DNA of 36,010 nucleotides. Source: Azospirillum agricola. GTDB lineage: Bacteria > Pseudomonadota > Alphaproteobacteria > Azospirillales > Azospirillaceae. Below the pieces are notes generated by a model, which did no database searches, was not told the origin of the DNA, and was given only the letters and a program-made list of their open reading frames with translations. The DNA lies in the NCBI RefSeq assembly GCF_017876095.1, contig NZ_JAGINM010000040.1:1-36010 (forward strand), written 5' to 3'. Numbering within the stretch: the stretch's first letter is position 1; each line of letters opens with the position of its first letter. Of the stretch, positions 23,887 to 31,886 are shown piece after piece. The translations under genes were made by a program, and so were the position numbers.

Positions 23887-24541
23887 GAAGCCGGGTACCG
23901 ATGGGGAGGGCTTTCTCGGCCGCTGGTCGCGGCTGAAGCGGACCGCCAAGGCGGAACCGGAGCCGATGGAGCTTGCCGAACCGATGCCGCCCGCGCCGGT
24001 TCCGCAGGACGCCCTCGAAGCGCCGCCGGCCGCCCGGCCGGTTTCGGACCCGGCCCTGCCGGAGATGCCGCCAGATCTGCCACCGGATCTGCCGCCGGTG
24101 GAGAGCCTGGACGCCGGCAGCGACTACACCGCCTTTCTGAAACGGGAGGTCCCGGCCGATCTGCGCCGCCTCGCCCTGCGCAAGGCCTGGACGAGCGACC
24201 CGGCCATCGCCGCCTTCCGGGGCTTCGGCGAGTATGACTGGGACTGCAACGCCCCCGGCTACGGCGCGCTGCGCCCGACCGACGACGTCAAGAGCCTGCT
24301 CGCCGCCATCTTTCCCGATCCGGAGCCGGACGCGGAGGCAAAGACGGAAGCATCCACCCCGAAAATCTCCCCCTCTCCCCCTCGGGGAGAGGGTGGGGGC
24401 GAGGGGGACGCGGCGCAGGGGATTCCGGTCACCGCCGAAGCCCCGCCGGACAGGGCCGGTCCCGAAGCCCCCGCTCATTCCGAAATATCCGCCACGCATC
24501 CCCCTCACCCCGACCCTCTCCCCGGAGGGGAGAGGGGGTAG
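23879..24541 (+). CDS. DUF3306 family protein with repeat-derived C-terminus
   Basis: The protein has 220 residues. It begins with the FLGRWSRLKR motif, continues through a Glu/Pro-rich linker, and holds the DUF3306 core DYTAFLKREVPADLRRLALRKAW...FGEYDWDCNAPGYGALRPTDD. The last ~65 residues are encoded by DNA containing two inverted palindromic repeats and read SPSPPRGEGGGEG and PHPDPLPGGERG, a composition unrelated to the domain. The natural end was probably shortly after SLLAAIFPDPEP, with repeat insertion extending the frame. Its partner is the overlapping DUF3305 gene. Role inferred only from family context (formate dehydrogenase-linked). Confidence 0.85.
   Translation: MAEKPGTDGEGFLGRWSRLKRTAKAEPEPMELAEPMPPAPVPQDALEAPPAARPVSDPALPEMPPDLPPDLPPVESLDAGSDYTAFLKREVPADLRRLALRKAWTSDPAIAAFRGFGEYDWDCNAPGYGALRPTDDVKSLLAAIFPDPEPDAEAKTEASTPKISPSPPRGEGGGEGDAAQGIPVTAEAPPDRAGPEAPAHSEISATHPPHPDPLPGGERG
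24369..24408 (+). repeat. Palindromic REP-like element, copy 1
   Basis: CCCTCTCCCC (24371-24380) and GGGGAGAGGG (24384-24393) form a perfect 10-base stem with a CTC loop, followed by TGGGGGCGAGGGGG. This class of palindrome is scattered through many proteobacterial genomes. It lies inside the DUF3306 frame. Confidence 0.8.
24499..24538 (-). repeat. Palindromic REP-like element, copy 2, inverted
   Basis: CCCTCTCCCC (24514-24523) and GGGGAGAGGG (24527-24536) form the stem with a GGA loop; the CCCCCTCACCCC tail lies on the left, so this copy is inverted relative to copy 1. The DUF3306 stop codon (24539-24541) directly follows it. It may also act as a transcription end between two convergent genes. 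Confidence 0.8.
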
Positions 24542-24581
24542 GAGGCGGGAGGGACGGGGGCGGCAGAAGACTCCGCCGCCG

Positions 24582-25328
24582 CTACACGCAGCGCCCGCCA
24601 TCGACCTCCAGGCAGACGCCGGTCAGGAAATCCGCCTCGTCGGAGCACAGGTAGAGCGCCGCGTTGGCGATGTCGCGCGGGGTGGACAGCCGGCCGAGCG
24701 GGATCGAGGCCAGGAACTGGGCGCGGCGCTCCGGCGTGTCGTTGCCCATGAAGCGGTGCAGCATCCCGGTCTCGCCGGCCACCGGGGCGATGGCGCAGAC
24801 CCGCACCTTGTCGGGGGCGAGTTCCACCGCCATCGACTGGGTCAGCGTCAGCACCGCTCCCTTGGAACCGTTGTACCAGGTCAGGTTCGGGCGTGGCCGG
24901 ATGCCGGCGGTCGAACCGATGTTCAGGATCACCCCTCCGCCCTGGGCGCGGAAGACCGGCACCGCGTGGATGGCGCTGTGATAGATCGACTTCACGTTGA
25001 CGGCGTAGATGCGGTCGAAGGTCGCCTCGTCGACGTCCAGCATCGAGCCGTAGCGGTGGGTGTAGCCGGCGTTGTTGATCAGGATGTCGAGCCGGCCGAA
25101 GGCACCGACGGCGGCCGAGACGATCGCCTCGTAATCCTCGCCGACCGCGACGTCGGCGCGCACCGCCAAAGCGGTTTCCCCGATGGAATCGGCGACCCGG
25201 CCCGCCGCGGCCTCGTCCAGGTCGGCGACGATGACGCGGGCGCCCTCTTCGGCGAAACGCCGCGCGATCCCCTCGCCGAATCCCGATCCGCCGCCGGTGA
25301 CGACGGCAACCTTGCCCGACAGACGCAT
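24582..25328 (-). CDS. Short-chain dehydrogenase/reductase (classical SDR)
   Basis: The protein has 248 residues. The NAD(P) motif TGGGSGFGEG (about 11-20), NNAG (about 88), catalytic Ser in NIGSTAG, and Tyr/Lys in YNGSK are all present, and the end FLTGVCLEVDGGRCV is typical. An aspartate after the second beta strand (VIVADLDE) favours NAD(H). The substrate cannot be told; relatives include 3-oxoacyl-ACP reductase-like and sugar or alcohol dehydrogenases. ATG 25328 has GGGGAG about nine bases upstream. It converges with DUF3306 and lies downstream of two tRNA genes on the same strand. Confidence 0.93.
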   Translation of the reverse strand: MRLSGKVAVVTGGGSGFGEGIARRFAEEGARVIVADLDEAAAGRVADSIGETALAVRADVAVGEDYEAIVSAAVGAFGRLDILINNAGYTHRYGSMLDVDEATFDRIYAVNVKSIYHSAIHAVPVFRAQGGGVILNIGSTAGIRPRPNLTWYNGSKGAVLTLTQSMAVELAPDKVRVCAIAPVAGETGMLHRFMGNDTPERRAQFLASIPLGRLSTPRDIANAALYLCSDEADFLTGVCLEVDGGRCV

Positions 25329-25474
25329 GAAATGGTTCTCCCCCGGAAACGACCCGCTGGGCGGACCGATTGTTGGAAACACCACGCATCATAGCGCGAA
25401 GCTGCCCGGTGGGGCAGCCGCCATCGTCGCATTCGATCTGGGGGAAGTGGAAATTCCGCAGAGGGAAAGGAAAA

Positions 25475-25551
<77 letters not shown>

Positions 25552-25555
25552 GCTT

Positions 25556-25631
25556 TGGCTCCCGGTGCTGGACTCGAACCAGCGACAAGCGGATTAACAG
25601 TCCGCTGCTCTACCAACTGAGCTAACCGGGA
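25556..25631 (-). tRNA. tRNA-Asn (GTT)
   Basis: On the minus strand the 76-base gene begins TCCCGGTTAGCTCAGTTGG and ends ACCGGGAG-CCA. The anticodon loop CTGTTAA carries GTT, and the T-arm CTGGTTCGAGTCCAG is standard. CCA is encoded. It is the first gene of a two-tRNA transcript. Confidence 0.97.
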
Positions 25632-25645
25632 ACGTTGGGAGGCGC

Positions 25646-25675
25646 TTTATAGGGCTGCTGGCGGCGGGCTGGCAA
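25646..25675 (-). promoter_or_regulatory. Promoter of the tRNA-Asn/tRNA-Asp transcript
   Basis: On the minus strand TTGCCA (25675-25670) and TATAAA (25651-25646) are 18 bases apart and the -10 box ends about 15 bases before the tRNA-Asn 5' end. Confidence 0.7.
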
Positions 25676-25679
25676 GCAC

Positions 25680-25704
25680 AAAATCGCAGGCTCGCGATTT
25701 TTTT
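25680..25704. terminator. Symmetrical hairpin with T-run on both strands
   Basis: AAAATCGC (25680-25687) and GCGATTTT (25694-25701) flank AGGCTC and are followed by TTT on the plus strand; the minus strand also ends in TTTT. It sits just upstream of the tRNA promoter and could shield it from transcription arriving from either side. Confidence 0.45.
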
Positions 25705-25876
25705 CCGGAGGCCCCTGAGAAGGCGCCCGCCGCCGCCCCGCTCCGGCACCGTTGCCGCTGTGACAAGCGCCTCGATGCACGCTCCGGTTGACGGATGCGG
25801 CGTCGCGGACCTTGACAGACGGGGCGGCTTGCGGCTTCTTCTGCGCCACCCCAGCCATTGACATGTGCAAGGCCCG

Positions 25877-26455
25877 ATGTCCGAGGTCGTTCCCTTCGCC
25901 GCCGCCCGCGAGGCGCTGCTCGCTCGCCTGACCGAACAGCTTCCCCCCTCGGCCGAATGGGCCGGCCGCCTGATGCTGATGCCCGACGGCCAGCGGGTGG
26001 AGCCGATGCCGGCAGCCGACGCCGTGGCCTCGCTGCGCGCCTTCCGCGCCGGGCTGGGCGAGGCGATCGGCCCCGCCGCCTGCTCGGTCGGCGGCGTCTG
26101 GGTGTCGCGCGAGGATTGCCTGGACTGGGACGGGCTGCTGGCGCCGCTGGCGGTCGCCGCCGCCTATGTGGTCGGGCGCACGCAGTCGGCCGGCGGCTTC
26201 GCCGCCGAGCTGTTCCGCTGCAAGTCGGCGCTGGCCGGCTGGGGCGTGCGCGGCCTGCGCGGCGACGCCGCGGTGGCGCGGGCCGCCGGCTATGCCGTGG
26301 TCTCGGTCAGCCGCCGCCCGGACGACCAGGAGATCAGCCTGGACCGCGTGATGGACACCTTCGCCTTCGCCATGCGCAGCCTGGGCGAGCCGACCGTGAC
26401 CACCGCCGACCTCGACCGCCGCCTGGTCCGCCGCGCCGTCCCACTGCGGCGCTGA
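25877..26455 (+). CDS. Protein of unknown function, possibly soluble cytoplasmic
   Basis: The protein has 192 residues from ATG 25877 (MSEVVPFAAAREALLARL); a GTG four codons earlier is also in frame. It contains Ala-rich helices, the tryptophan block AEWAGRLMLMPDGQRVEP, and two cysteines (AACSVGGVWVSREDCLDWDG). The last third (DEISLDRVMDTFAFAMRSLGEP) is helical. There is no signal peptide or membrane segment. I do not recognise a family. A strong intrinsic terminator lies 25 bases downstream. Confidence 0.7.
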   Translation: MSEVVPFAAAREALLARLTEQLPPSAEWAGRLMLMPDGQRVEPMPAADAVASLRAFRAGLGEAIGPAACSVGGVWVSREDCLDWDGLLAPLAVAAAYVVGRTQSAGGFAAELFRCKSALAGWGVRGLRGDAAVARAAGYAVVSVSRRPDDQEISLDRVMDTFAFAMRSLGEPTVTTADLDRRLVRRAVPLRR

Positions 26456-26480
26456 GCCACCCGGCCCTTTTGGAATTCAC

Positions 26481-26510
26481 AGGCGCGCCCGTCCGGCGCG
26501 CCTTTCTTTT
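26481..26510 (+). terminator. Intrinsic terminator
   Basis: AGGCGCGCC (26481-26489) and GGCGCGCCT (26495-26503) form a perfect nine-base stem around CGTCC and are followed by TTTCTTTT. It ends the transcript of the preceding unknown gene. Confidence 0.9.
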
Positions 26511-26979
26511 GGCCTTATTGTAGGCATTTATTCCGTTAATAAAAACAGCGGAAATCGCCGCGCACGCCGATCCGACGCACGGTTCATATTAACCATTATG
26601 GACGTTTTTCCCCGTTCAGCCGGAGGTGAAAGGGGCACGCGCAGAGCTCCGGCACCGGCGCCGACGATCCTCACCGGCACTCTCGCTCCGCCCGACGCAT
26701 CGCCGACGCCGTCCGAGGACGCAGCGGCCACCACCGCCTACCGGCAATCCCCGACAGGTCCTTCCACCGCAAGCGGCAATCCCGATCGTCTCTGGCAGTC
26801 ACGTCCGTCGTTCCTTCAAGTCATCTGAAACAAGGGTCGGCCGGAAGTTGGCGAACCGGAAAAGAGGTTCCTGCGGTCTTTTGGGAAAACCTTGGACATG
26901 GACCGGAGCATCCGGCCGACACGAAGGTGATACGCTCTCTCCGACTTGCTCCTGCGCAGCAAGGCTGTGCACAAAAAGA

Positions 26980-27017
26980 GACAGGGCGACGGTCGCGATT
27001 CAGGCCTCCGCCCTGTC
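26980..27017. repeat. Nine-base inverted repeat in the region before the GH5 gene
   Basis: GACAGGGCG (26980-26988) and CGCCCTGTC (27009-27017) are perfect inverted arms with a 20-base loop. It ends 84 bases before the control motif, so it is more likely an upstream operator or an old terminator than part of the mRNA leader. Confidence 0.35.
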
Positions 27018-27100
27018 GAACAGAGCCATCCTGTGGCAATCCTGCGCCAGGGAAGCGGAGAAAAGCGGGTCACATCTTTGCCACAGGACACCAGACATTT

Positions 27101-27127
27101 TAACCAAATTCCGCAATATCTCGTTAA
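27101..27127 (+). promoter_or_regulatory. Putative control motif TAACCAAA-N13-CGTTAA upstream of the GH5 gene
   Basis: TAACCAAA (27101-27108) and CGTTAA (27122-27127) have the same spacing as the pair before the beta-helix gene and lie 78 bases before the ATG. The intervening bases are unrelated. Confidence 0.45.
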
Positions 27128-27178
27128 CGAATTCGGGCCACCGTTGGCGTCAACGCAATCGGACAAGGATTATTTTCC

Positions 27179-29791
27179 ATGGCCAGCACCAGCTCGACCA
27201 CCAGCGCCCGCAGCATCGTCGTCAACGCCTACGGGCAGTCCGGCGACAGCATCGCCCCGCATTTCCGCCTGCTGGTCGACGGCAAGGAGTTCGGGCAGGC
27301 CACCGCCTCGTCGGCCACGTCGAAGGCCTACGGCTTCACCGCCGACCTCGACACCAGCGTCGGCCACACCATCCAGGTCGTCTACGACAACGACGCGGTG
27401 AACAGCCAGTACCGCGACCTCTACGTCCAGTCGGTCGTCGTCGACGGCACCACCATGCTGCCGGCGAGCGCCACCTACGAGCGCCAGGACAGCGGCGGAG
27501 CCGGCACGGTCCTGGCCGGGCAGTCGGGGATGTGGTGGGACGGCGCCCTGACCTTCAAGACCGAGGCGACCGCCCAGGCGGGGGCCGGCACCAGCGCCGG
27601 CACGGGCGGCAGCGGCAGCGCCGACGCCACCACCATCACCGTCAACGCCCAGGGCACCGCGGCCGGCGGCGTCGACGCCCACTTCAAGGTGCTGGTGGAT
27701 GGCTCGGTGATCGGCGAGGGCACGGCGACGGCCAGCGCGAAGGACTACAGCTTCACCACCTCGGTGACCGCCGACACCGCGCACAAGGTGCAGATCCAGT
27801 ACGACAACGACGCCGTCGTCAACGGCCAGGACCGCAACCTGACGGTCAACTCGGTGACGGTGAACGGCCACACCCACGCCGCCACCGACAGCACGGTGAC
27901 CTACGACAAGGGCGCGCTCGACGGCAAGGACGTGGTCGCCGGCCAGTCCGGCCTGTGGTGGAACGGCACGCTGGTGGTCGACGCCGACAAGTCCCATTTC
28001 ACCGCCGGCTCCACCACCGTCGACAATGGCGGCAACACGGGGGGCGGCAACACGGGGGGCGGCACCACGACGACGCCCCCCTCCACCCCGACGATCTCGG
28101 TCGGCGACGCCACGGTGAAGGAGCCCGCCGGCGGCGCCACGACGACCACGACCATCGCCGACGGCTATCTCCACACCGAGGGCAGCCAGATCATCGACAG
28201 CGCCGGCAACGCCGTGAAGCTGACCGGCGTCAACTGGTTCGGCGCCGAGGGCTACGCCTTCGTGCCGCAGGGGCTGTGGGAGGACAGCTACCAGACCATG
28301 ATGGACCAGATGAAGGATCTGGGCTTCAACACCATCCGCCTGCCCTGGTCGGACGCCATGCTCGACAACGGCGGCCAGACGCCGACCGGCATCGACTACA
28401 GCCTGAACCCCGACCTGAAGGGTCTCAACTCTCTTGAAGTCTTCGACAAGATCGTCGATTACGCCGACCGGATCGGCCTGAAGATCATCCTCGACCACCA
28501 CCGTTCCGACGACGGCGCCTCGGCCAACGAGAACGGGCTGTGGTACACCGACGCCCACCCGGAATCGACGATGATCGCCAACTCGACGATGCTGGCCGAG
28601 CGCTATTCCGACAACCCGTCGGTCATCGGCATGGACCTGCACAACGAGCCGCACGGGCAGGCCACCTGGGGCGACGGCAACCTCGCCACCGACTGGGCGG
28701 CGGCGGCCGAGCGCATCGGCAACGCCATCCAGCAGGTCAACCCGAACCTGCTGCTGATCGTCGAGGGCGTCGAGAACTCGTCGGAAGGCACCTACTGGTG
28801 GGGTGGCAACCTCGACGGGGTGAAGACCAACCCGGTGGAGTTCAACGTCGACAACCAGCTCGTCTACTCGGTGCACGACTACCCGCCGTCGATGGCCGGT
28901 TTCGGCTGGTTCTCCGACTCCAGCTTCCCCGACAACATGCCGGCGGTGTGGAACGACGCCTGGGGCTACATCGTGCAGAACGACATCGCCCCCGTGCTGG
29001 TCGGCGAGTTCGGCACCAAGCTGGCGACCAGCCAGGACACCCAGTGGCTGAACGCCATCACCGACTACATGAACGGCGACTGGAACGGCGACGGCAAGAA
29101 CGACCTCGCGGCCGGGGAGCAGGGGGTGAGCTGGACCTACTGGGCCTGGAGCCCCGGCTCGGGCGACACCGGCGGCATCCTCAACGACGACTACACCGTC
29201 AACAGCGCCAAGGTGAACATCATCAAGGAGGCGATGTATGCCGGCTCGACCACCGGCACCGGCACGGCCGACGCCGTCTTCACCGTCAAGCTGAACGAGG
29301 CCGCGACCGACACGGTGACGGTGAAGTACGCGACCGCCGACGGCACCGCCAAGGCCGGCTCCGACTACACGGCCACCAACGGCACGCTGACCTTCGCGCC
29401 GGGCGAGACCGAGAAGACGGTGACCGTCAAGGTGCTGAGCGACGGCGCCGCCGAGGGCGGCGAGAACTTCAGCCTGGTGCTCTCCAACGCCGCGAAGGCG
29501 ACGCTGGCCGACGCGACGGGCACCGGCACGATCACCGACTCGTCCGCCACCGCCAGCGCGGCGGCCACCGCCACGGCGGCCTCGCTGACCACGGCCACGG
29601 CGGCCACCGACGCGGCCACCGACGTCTGGGCCCACACGGTGACGACGGCCTCGGCCGACACGGCGGCGAGCGACGCCACCGCCACGGCGACGGACGCCGC
29701 GGACGGCGCCAGCGCGGCCGACGCCGCCCTGGCGGCCTCGGCCGACGCCCTGCACACCGCCGACTGGTACGCGCTGCACCACGCCGCCTGA
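27179..29791 (+). CDS. Modular GH5 glycoside hydrolase with two CBM60-like modules and a split Calx-beta domain
   Basis: The protein has 870 residues; AAGGA lies about 9 bases before the ATG. Two CBM60-like modules (about 8-128 and 148-280) carry YDNDAV and the second YDKGALDGKDVVAGQSGLWW. A Gly/Thr linker leads to PTISVGDATVKEPAGG (about 303-318), the first strand of a Calx-beta domain. A GH5 domain follows (about 327-688) with LTGVNWFG, DHHRSDDG, acid/base Glu490 in DLHNEPHG and nucleophile Glu610 in VLVGEFGT. The rest of the Calx-beta domain then resumes (about 694-786, AVFTVKLNEAATDTVTV, ATADGTAKAGSDYTA, FAPGETEKTVTV). The last ~85 residues are Ala/Thr/Asp-rich. It probably cleaves cellulose, xylan-associated glucan or mannan; the substrate is not decided by sequence. 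No Sec signal peptide is present. Confidence 0.93.
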   Translation: MASTSSTTSARSIVVNAYGQSGDSIAPHFRLLVDGKEFGQATASSATSKAYGFTADLDTSVGHTIQVVYDNDAVNSQYRDLYVQSVVVDGTTMLPASATYERQDSGGAGTVLAGQSGMWWDGALTFKTEATAQAGAGTSAGTGGSGSADATTITVNAQGTAAGGVDAHFKVLVDGSVIGEGTATASAKDYSFTTSVTADTAHKVQIQYDNDAVVNGQDRNLTVNSVTVNGHTHAATDSTVTYDKGALDGKDVVAGQSGLWWNGTLVVDADKSHFTAGSTTVDNGGNTGGGNTGGGTTTTPPSTPTISVGDATVKEPAGGATTTTTIADGYLHTEGSQIIDSAGNAVKLTGVNWFGAEGYAFVPQGLWEDSYQTMMDQMKDLGFNTIRLPWSDAMLDNGGQTPTGIDYSLNPDLKGLNSLEVFDKIVDYADRIGLKIILDHHRSDDGASANENGLWYTDAHPESTMIANSTMLAERYSDNPSVIGMDLHNEPHGQATWGDGNLATDWAAAAERIGNAIQQVNPNLLLIVEGVENSSEGTYWWGGNLDGVKTNPVEFNVDNQLVYSVHDYPPSMAGFGWFSDSSFPDNMPAVWNDAWGYIVQNDIAPVLVGEFGTKLATSQDTQWLNAITDYMNGDWNGDGKNDLAAGEQGVSWTYWAWSPGSGDTGGILNDDYTVNSAKVNIIKEAMYAGSTTGTGTADAVFTVKLNEAATDTVTVKYATADGTAKAGSDYTATNGTLTFAPGETEKTVTVKVLSDGAAEGGENFSLVLSNAAKATLADATGTGTITDSSATASAAATATAASLTTATAATDAATDVWAHTVTTASADTAASDATATATDAADGASAADAALAASADALHTADWYALHHAA

Positions 29792-29815
29792 CCGGAGCGG
29801 AACGGGTGCGGGGGT

Positions 29816-29837
29816 GGGGCGGCCGTTCGGCCGCCCC
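29816..29837. terminator. Hairpin between the convergent GH5 and panD genes
   Basis: GGGGCGGCCG (29816-29825) and CGGCCGCCCC (29828-29837) are perfect ten-base arms separated by TT. It lies between two convergent stops and may serve both strands, although neither side has a long T-run. Confidence 0.55.
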
Positions 29838-29854
29838 TTCGCCGTGTCCGCGCC

Positions 29855-30298
29855 TTACACCAGATCCGTCTCCGCCCCGGCCGGGATCAGCCCGTCGCGG
29901 ATGGCGAAGCCGTAGCGGCCCTCCTCCAGCGCGGTGACGTCGTAATGCAGCGCCTTGTCGACGCTGTTGTCGGCGTTGAAGGTCAGCACGCGCGGCTTCA
30001 GCGCGGCGATCTCGGTCGGCTGGCAGTACCAGGAGGCGGCGACGATCACCTCGTCGCCCGGCTGGCAGCTCCGCGCCGCCGAGCCGTTCAGCACGCAGGC
30101 GCGCGACCCGCGCTCGCCGTAGATCACGTAGGTGCTGATGCGGGTGCCGGAGTTCTTGTTCCAGATCTCGACGAACTCCAGCGGGACGATGCCCACCGCC
30201 TCGCAGTGCTCTGGATCCAGCGTGATGGAGCCCTGGTAGTTCAGATTGGCGTCCGTCACCCGCAGACAATGAAGCTTGGCCCGCACCACCTTGATCAT
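29855..30298 (-). CDS. panD: Aspartate 1-decarboxylase (pyruvoyl enzyme precursor)
   Basis: The protein has 147 residues. It makes beta-alanine from aspartate for pantothenate and CoA synthesis. The self-cleavage site is visible as YQGSITLD (Gly23/Ser24; Ser becomes the pyruvoyl group). AKLHCLRVTDA supplies the active-site lysine region, STYVIYGERGS the conserved tyrosine and arginine, and NGSAAR the NGAAA-type block. It is about 20 residues longer at the C-terminus than the E. coli enzyme (126), with VTALEEGRYGFAIRDGLIPAG beyond the usual end. It is divergent from hupT across 199 bases and convergent with the GH5 gene. No other pantothenate gene is near. Confidence 0.93.
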   Translation of the reverse strand: MIKVVRAKLHCLRVTDANLNYQGSITLDPEHCEAVGIVPLEFVEIWNKNSGTRISTYVIYGERGSRACVLNGSAARSCQPGDEVIVAASWYCQPTEIAALKPRVLTFNADNSVDKALHYDVTALEEGRYGFAIRDGLIPAGAETDLV

Positions 30299-30497
30299 CG
30301 ACGTCTCCCCCGATCCGTCCGTTCAAAACTGGGGTCCGTTTGTACGCTGTGTGATGGAAAGGGCAAGCAAAGTCTGTGTGCGGCGCAACGAACGGACCCG
30401 CCTGTTGCCGGGACGGAAATCGCCCACCCGCCGGAGGGGCCGTGCTAGAGTGCCCCTCGATTAGAGTGGCAAGCGAACAATCCAAACCTCTCGCGAC

Positions 30498-31886
30498 ATG
30501 ACCGTGCCCCTTTCCGATCCCTTCGCCATGCCGGGCCTGCCGTCGGACGCCGACGCCGAGAGCGCCTGGATCGACGTGATCCGGAAGATGGACGAGACCT
30601 ACGCCAACCTCGTGGCGCAGCAGGTCGAACTGGAGCGCAAGAACGCCGAGCTGGAGGAGGCCCAGGCCTTCATCGCCAGCGTGCTCGGCTCGATGACCGA
30701 CGTGCTGATCGCCTGCGACCGCGACGGCCGCATCGAGCAGAGCAACCCCGCCGCCGAGCGCGCGCTCGGCCACCCCGGCCACGACCTCGCCGGCCGGCCG
30801 CTGCGCGACTTCCTCGATCCCGGCTCGCACGCCGCCTTCGCCCGGCTCTGCGCGGCGGCCCTCCAGCGCGAGGGCGGCGCCGACGTCGAGCTGAGCCTGC
30901 GCGGCCCGACCGGTCCCTTCCCCGTCTCGGTCAACAGCACGGTGCGCTACGACCAGCGCGGCCACGCCATCGGGCTGGTGCTGGTCGGCCGCCCGATCGG
31001 CGAGTTGCGCCGCGCCTACCGCGACCTCGCAGCCGCGCACGAGGGGCTGAAGCAGACCCAGCAGCAGCTCGTCCATTCGGAGAAGATGGCCTCGCTCGGC
31101 CGTCTCGTCGCCGGGGTGGCGCACGAGCTGAACAACCCGATCTCCTTCGTCTACGGCAACGCCCACGCGCTGCGCCGCTACGTCGAGCGGCTGACCGCCT
31201 ATCTCGACAAGGTGCATGAGGGGGCGGCGCCGGACGCGCTGGCCGCCCTGCGCAAGGAGCTGCGGATCGACCGCGCCCGCGCCGACAGCCCGGCGACGCT
31301 CGACGGCATGCTGGAGGGGACCGAGCGGGTGCGCGACATCGTCGCCGAGCTGCGCCGCTTCTCCTCGGAGCAGAAGCACGCCGCCGAGCGCTTCGACCTC
31401 ACCGCCCTGCTGCGCTCGGCAGTCACCTGGGTCGCCAAGGCGCAGACCCCCGACCTGGCCGTCCTCTTCGACCTGCCCGACGCGCTCGACATCGCCGGCC
31501 ATCCGGGGCACCTGCATCAGGTCGCCATGAACCTCGTCCAGAACGCCATCGACGCGATGGCCGGCGCCCCGCGGCGGCGGCTGGAGCTGCACGCGCGCAC
31601 CGATGGCGGCCCGGCTGGACTGGGGATGGTCACCGTCACCGTCCGCGACACCGGCCCCGGCATCCCGCCCGATCTGCTGGGCCGGGTGTTCGACCCCTTC
31701 TTCACCACCAAGCCGGTCGGCAAGGGCACCGGACTGGGACTGTCGATCAGCTACCAGCTCGTCAAGGACCAGGGCGGCACGCTGACCGCCGCCAACCACC
31801 CGGACGGCGGCGCCGTCTTCACCCTGACCCTGCCGGCGGCCGGTCCCGCCCGCCGCGACGGACTTCCCACGGGAGGGGATGGATGA
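30498..31886 (+). CDS. hupT: Hydrogenase-regulating sensor histidine kinase HupT
   Basis: The protein has 462 residues and no membrane segment. An N-terminal helix (ETYANLVAQQVELERKNAEL) leads to a PAS domain (about 55-170), then the HisKA box GVAHELNNPISFVYGNAHAL with phosphoacceptor His209, N-box MNLVQNAID, DTGPGIP and GKGTGLGLS. The VAHE(L/I)NNPISFVYGN block is typical of HupT/HoxJ. In Rhodobacter capsulatus and Cupriavidus necator this kinase is controlled by the H2-sensing hydrogenase and phosphorylates HupR/HoxA, which regulates uptake-hydrogenase genes. It overlaps hupU by four bases (ATGA). The cognate regulator is not in the window. Confidence 0.93.
   Translation: MTVPLSDPFAMPGLPSDADAESAWIDVIRKMDETYANLVAQQVELERKNAELEEAQAFIASVLGSMTDVLIACDRDGRIEQSNPAAERALGHPGHDLAGRPLRDFLDPGSHAAFARLCAAALQREGGADVELSLRGPTGPFPVSVNSTVRYDQRGHAIGLVLVGRPIGELRRAYRDLAAAHEGLKQTQQQLVHSEKMASLGRLVAGVAHELNNPISFVYGNAHALRRYVERLTAYLDKVHEGAAPDALAALRKELRIDRARADSPATLDGMLEGTERVRDIVAELRRFSSEQKHAAERFDLTALLRSAVTWVAKAQTPDLAVLFDLPDALDIAGHPGHLHQVAMNLVQNAIDAMAGAPRRRLELHARTDGGPAGLGMVTVTVRDTGPGIPPDLLGRVFDPFFTTKPVGKGTGLGLSISYQLVKDQGGTLTAANHPDGGAVFTLTLPAAGPARRDGLPTGGDG

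Larger units (their letters stand above)
26456..27178. other. Gene-free stretch of 723 bases before the GH5 gene
   Basis: It starts with an intrinsic terminator and ends with a putative control motif for the GH5 gene. Between them are an AT-richer patch around 26510-26600 (including TTAACCAT at 26589-26596), and a 9-base inverted repeat GACAGGGCG (26980-26988) / CGCCCTGTC (27009-27017) that could form a leader hairpin. Short open frames on both strands have no coding character. Confidence 0.7.

Noticed and set aside
26589..26596. TTAACCAT, identical to a CtrA half-site
   Set aside because: Only one half-site is present, without the partner TTAA seven bases away, and no gene start lies at a fitting distance.
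26816..27166. A 116-codon minus-strand open frame before the GH5 gene
   Set aside because: Its composition is rich in Cys, Ser and Arg without pattern, it has no ribosome site, and it overlaps the GH5 control region.
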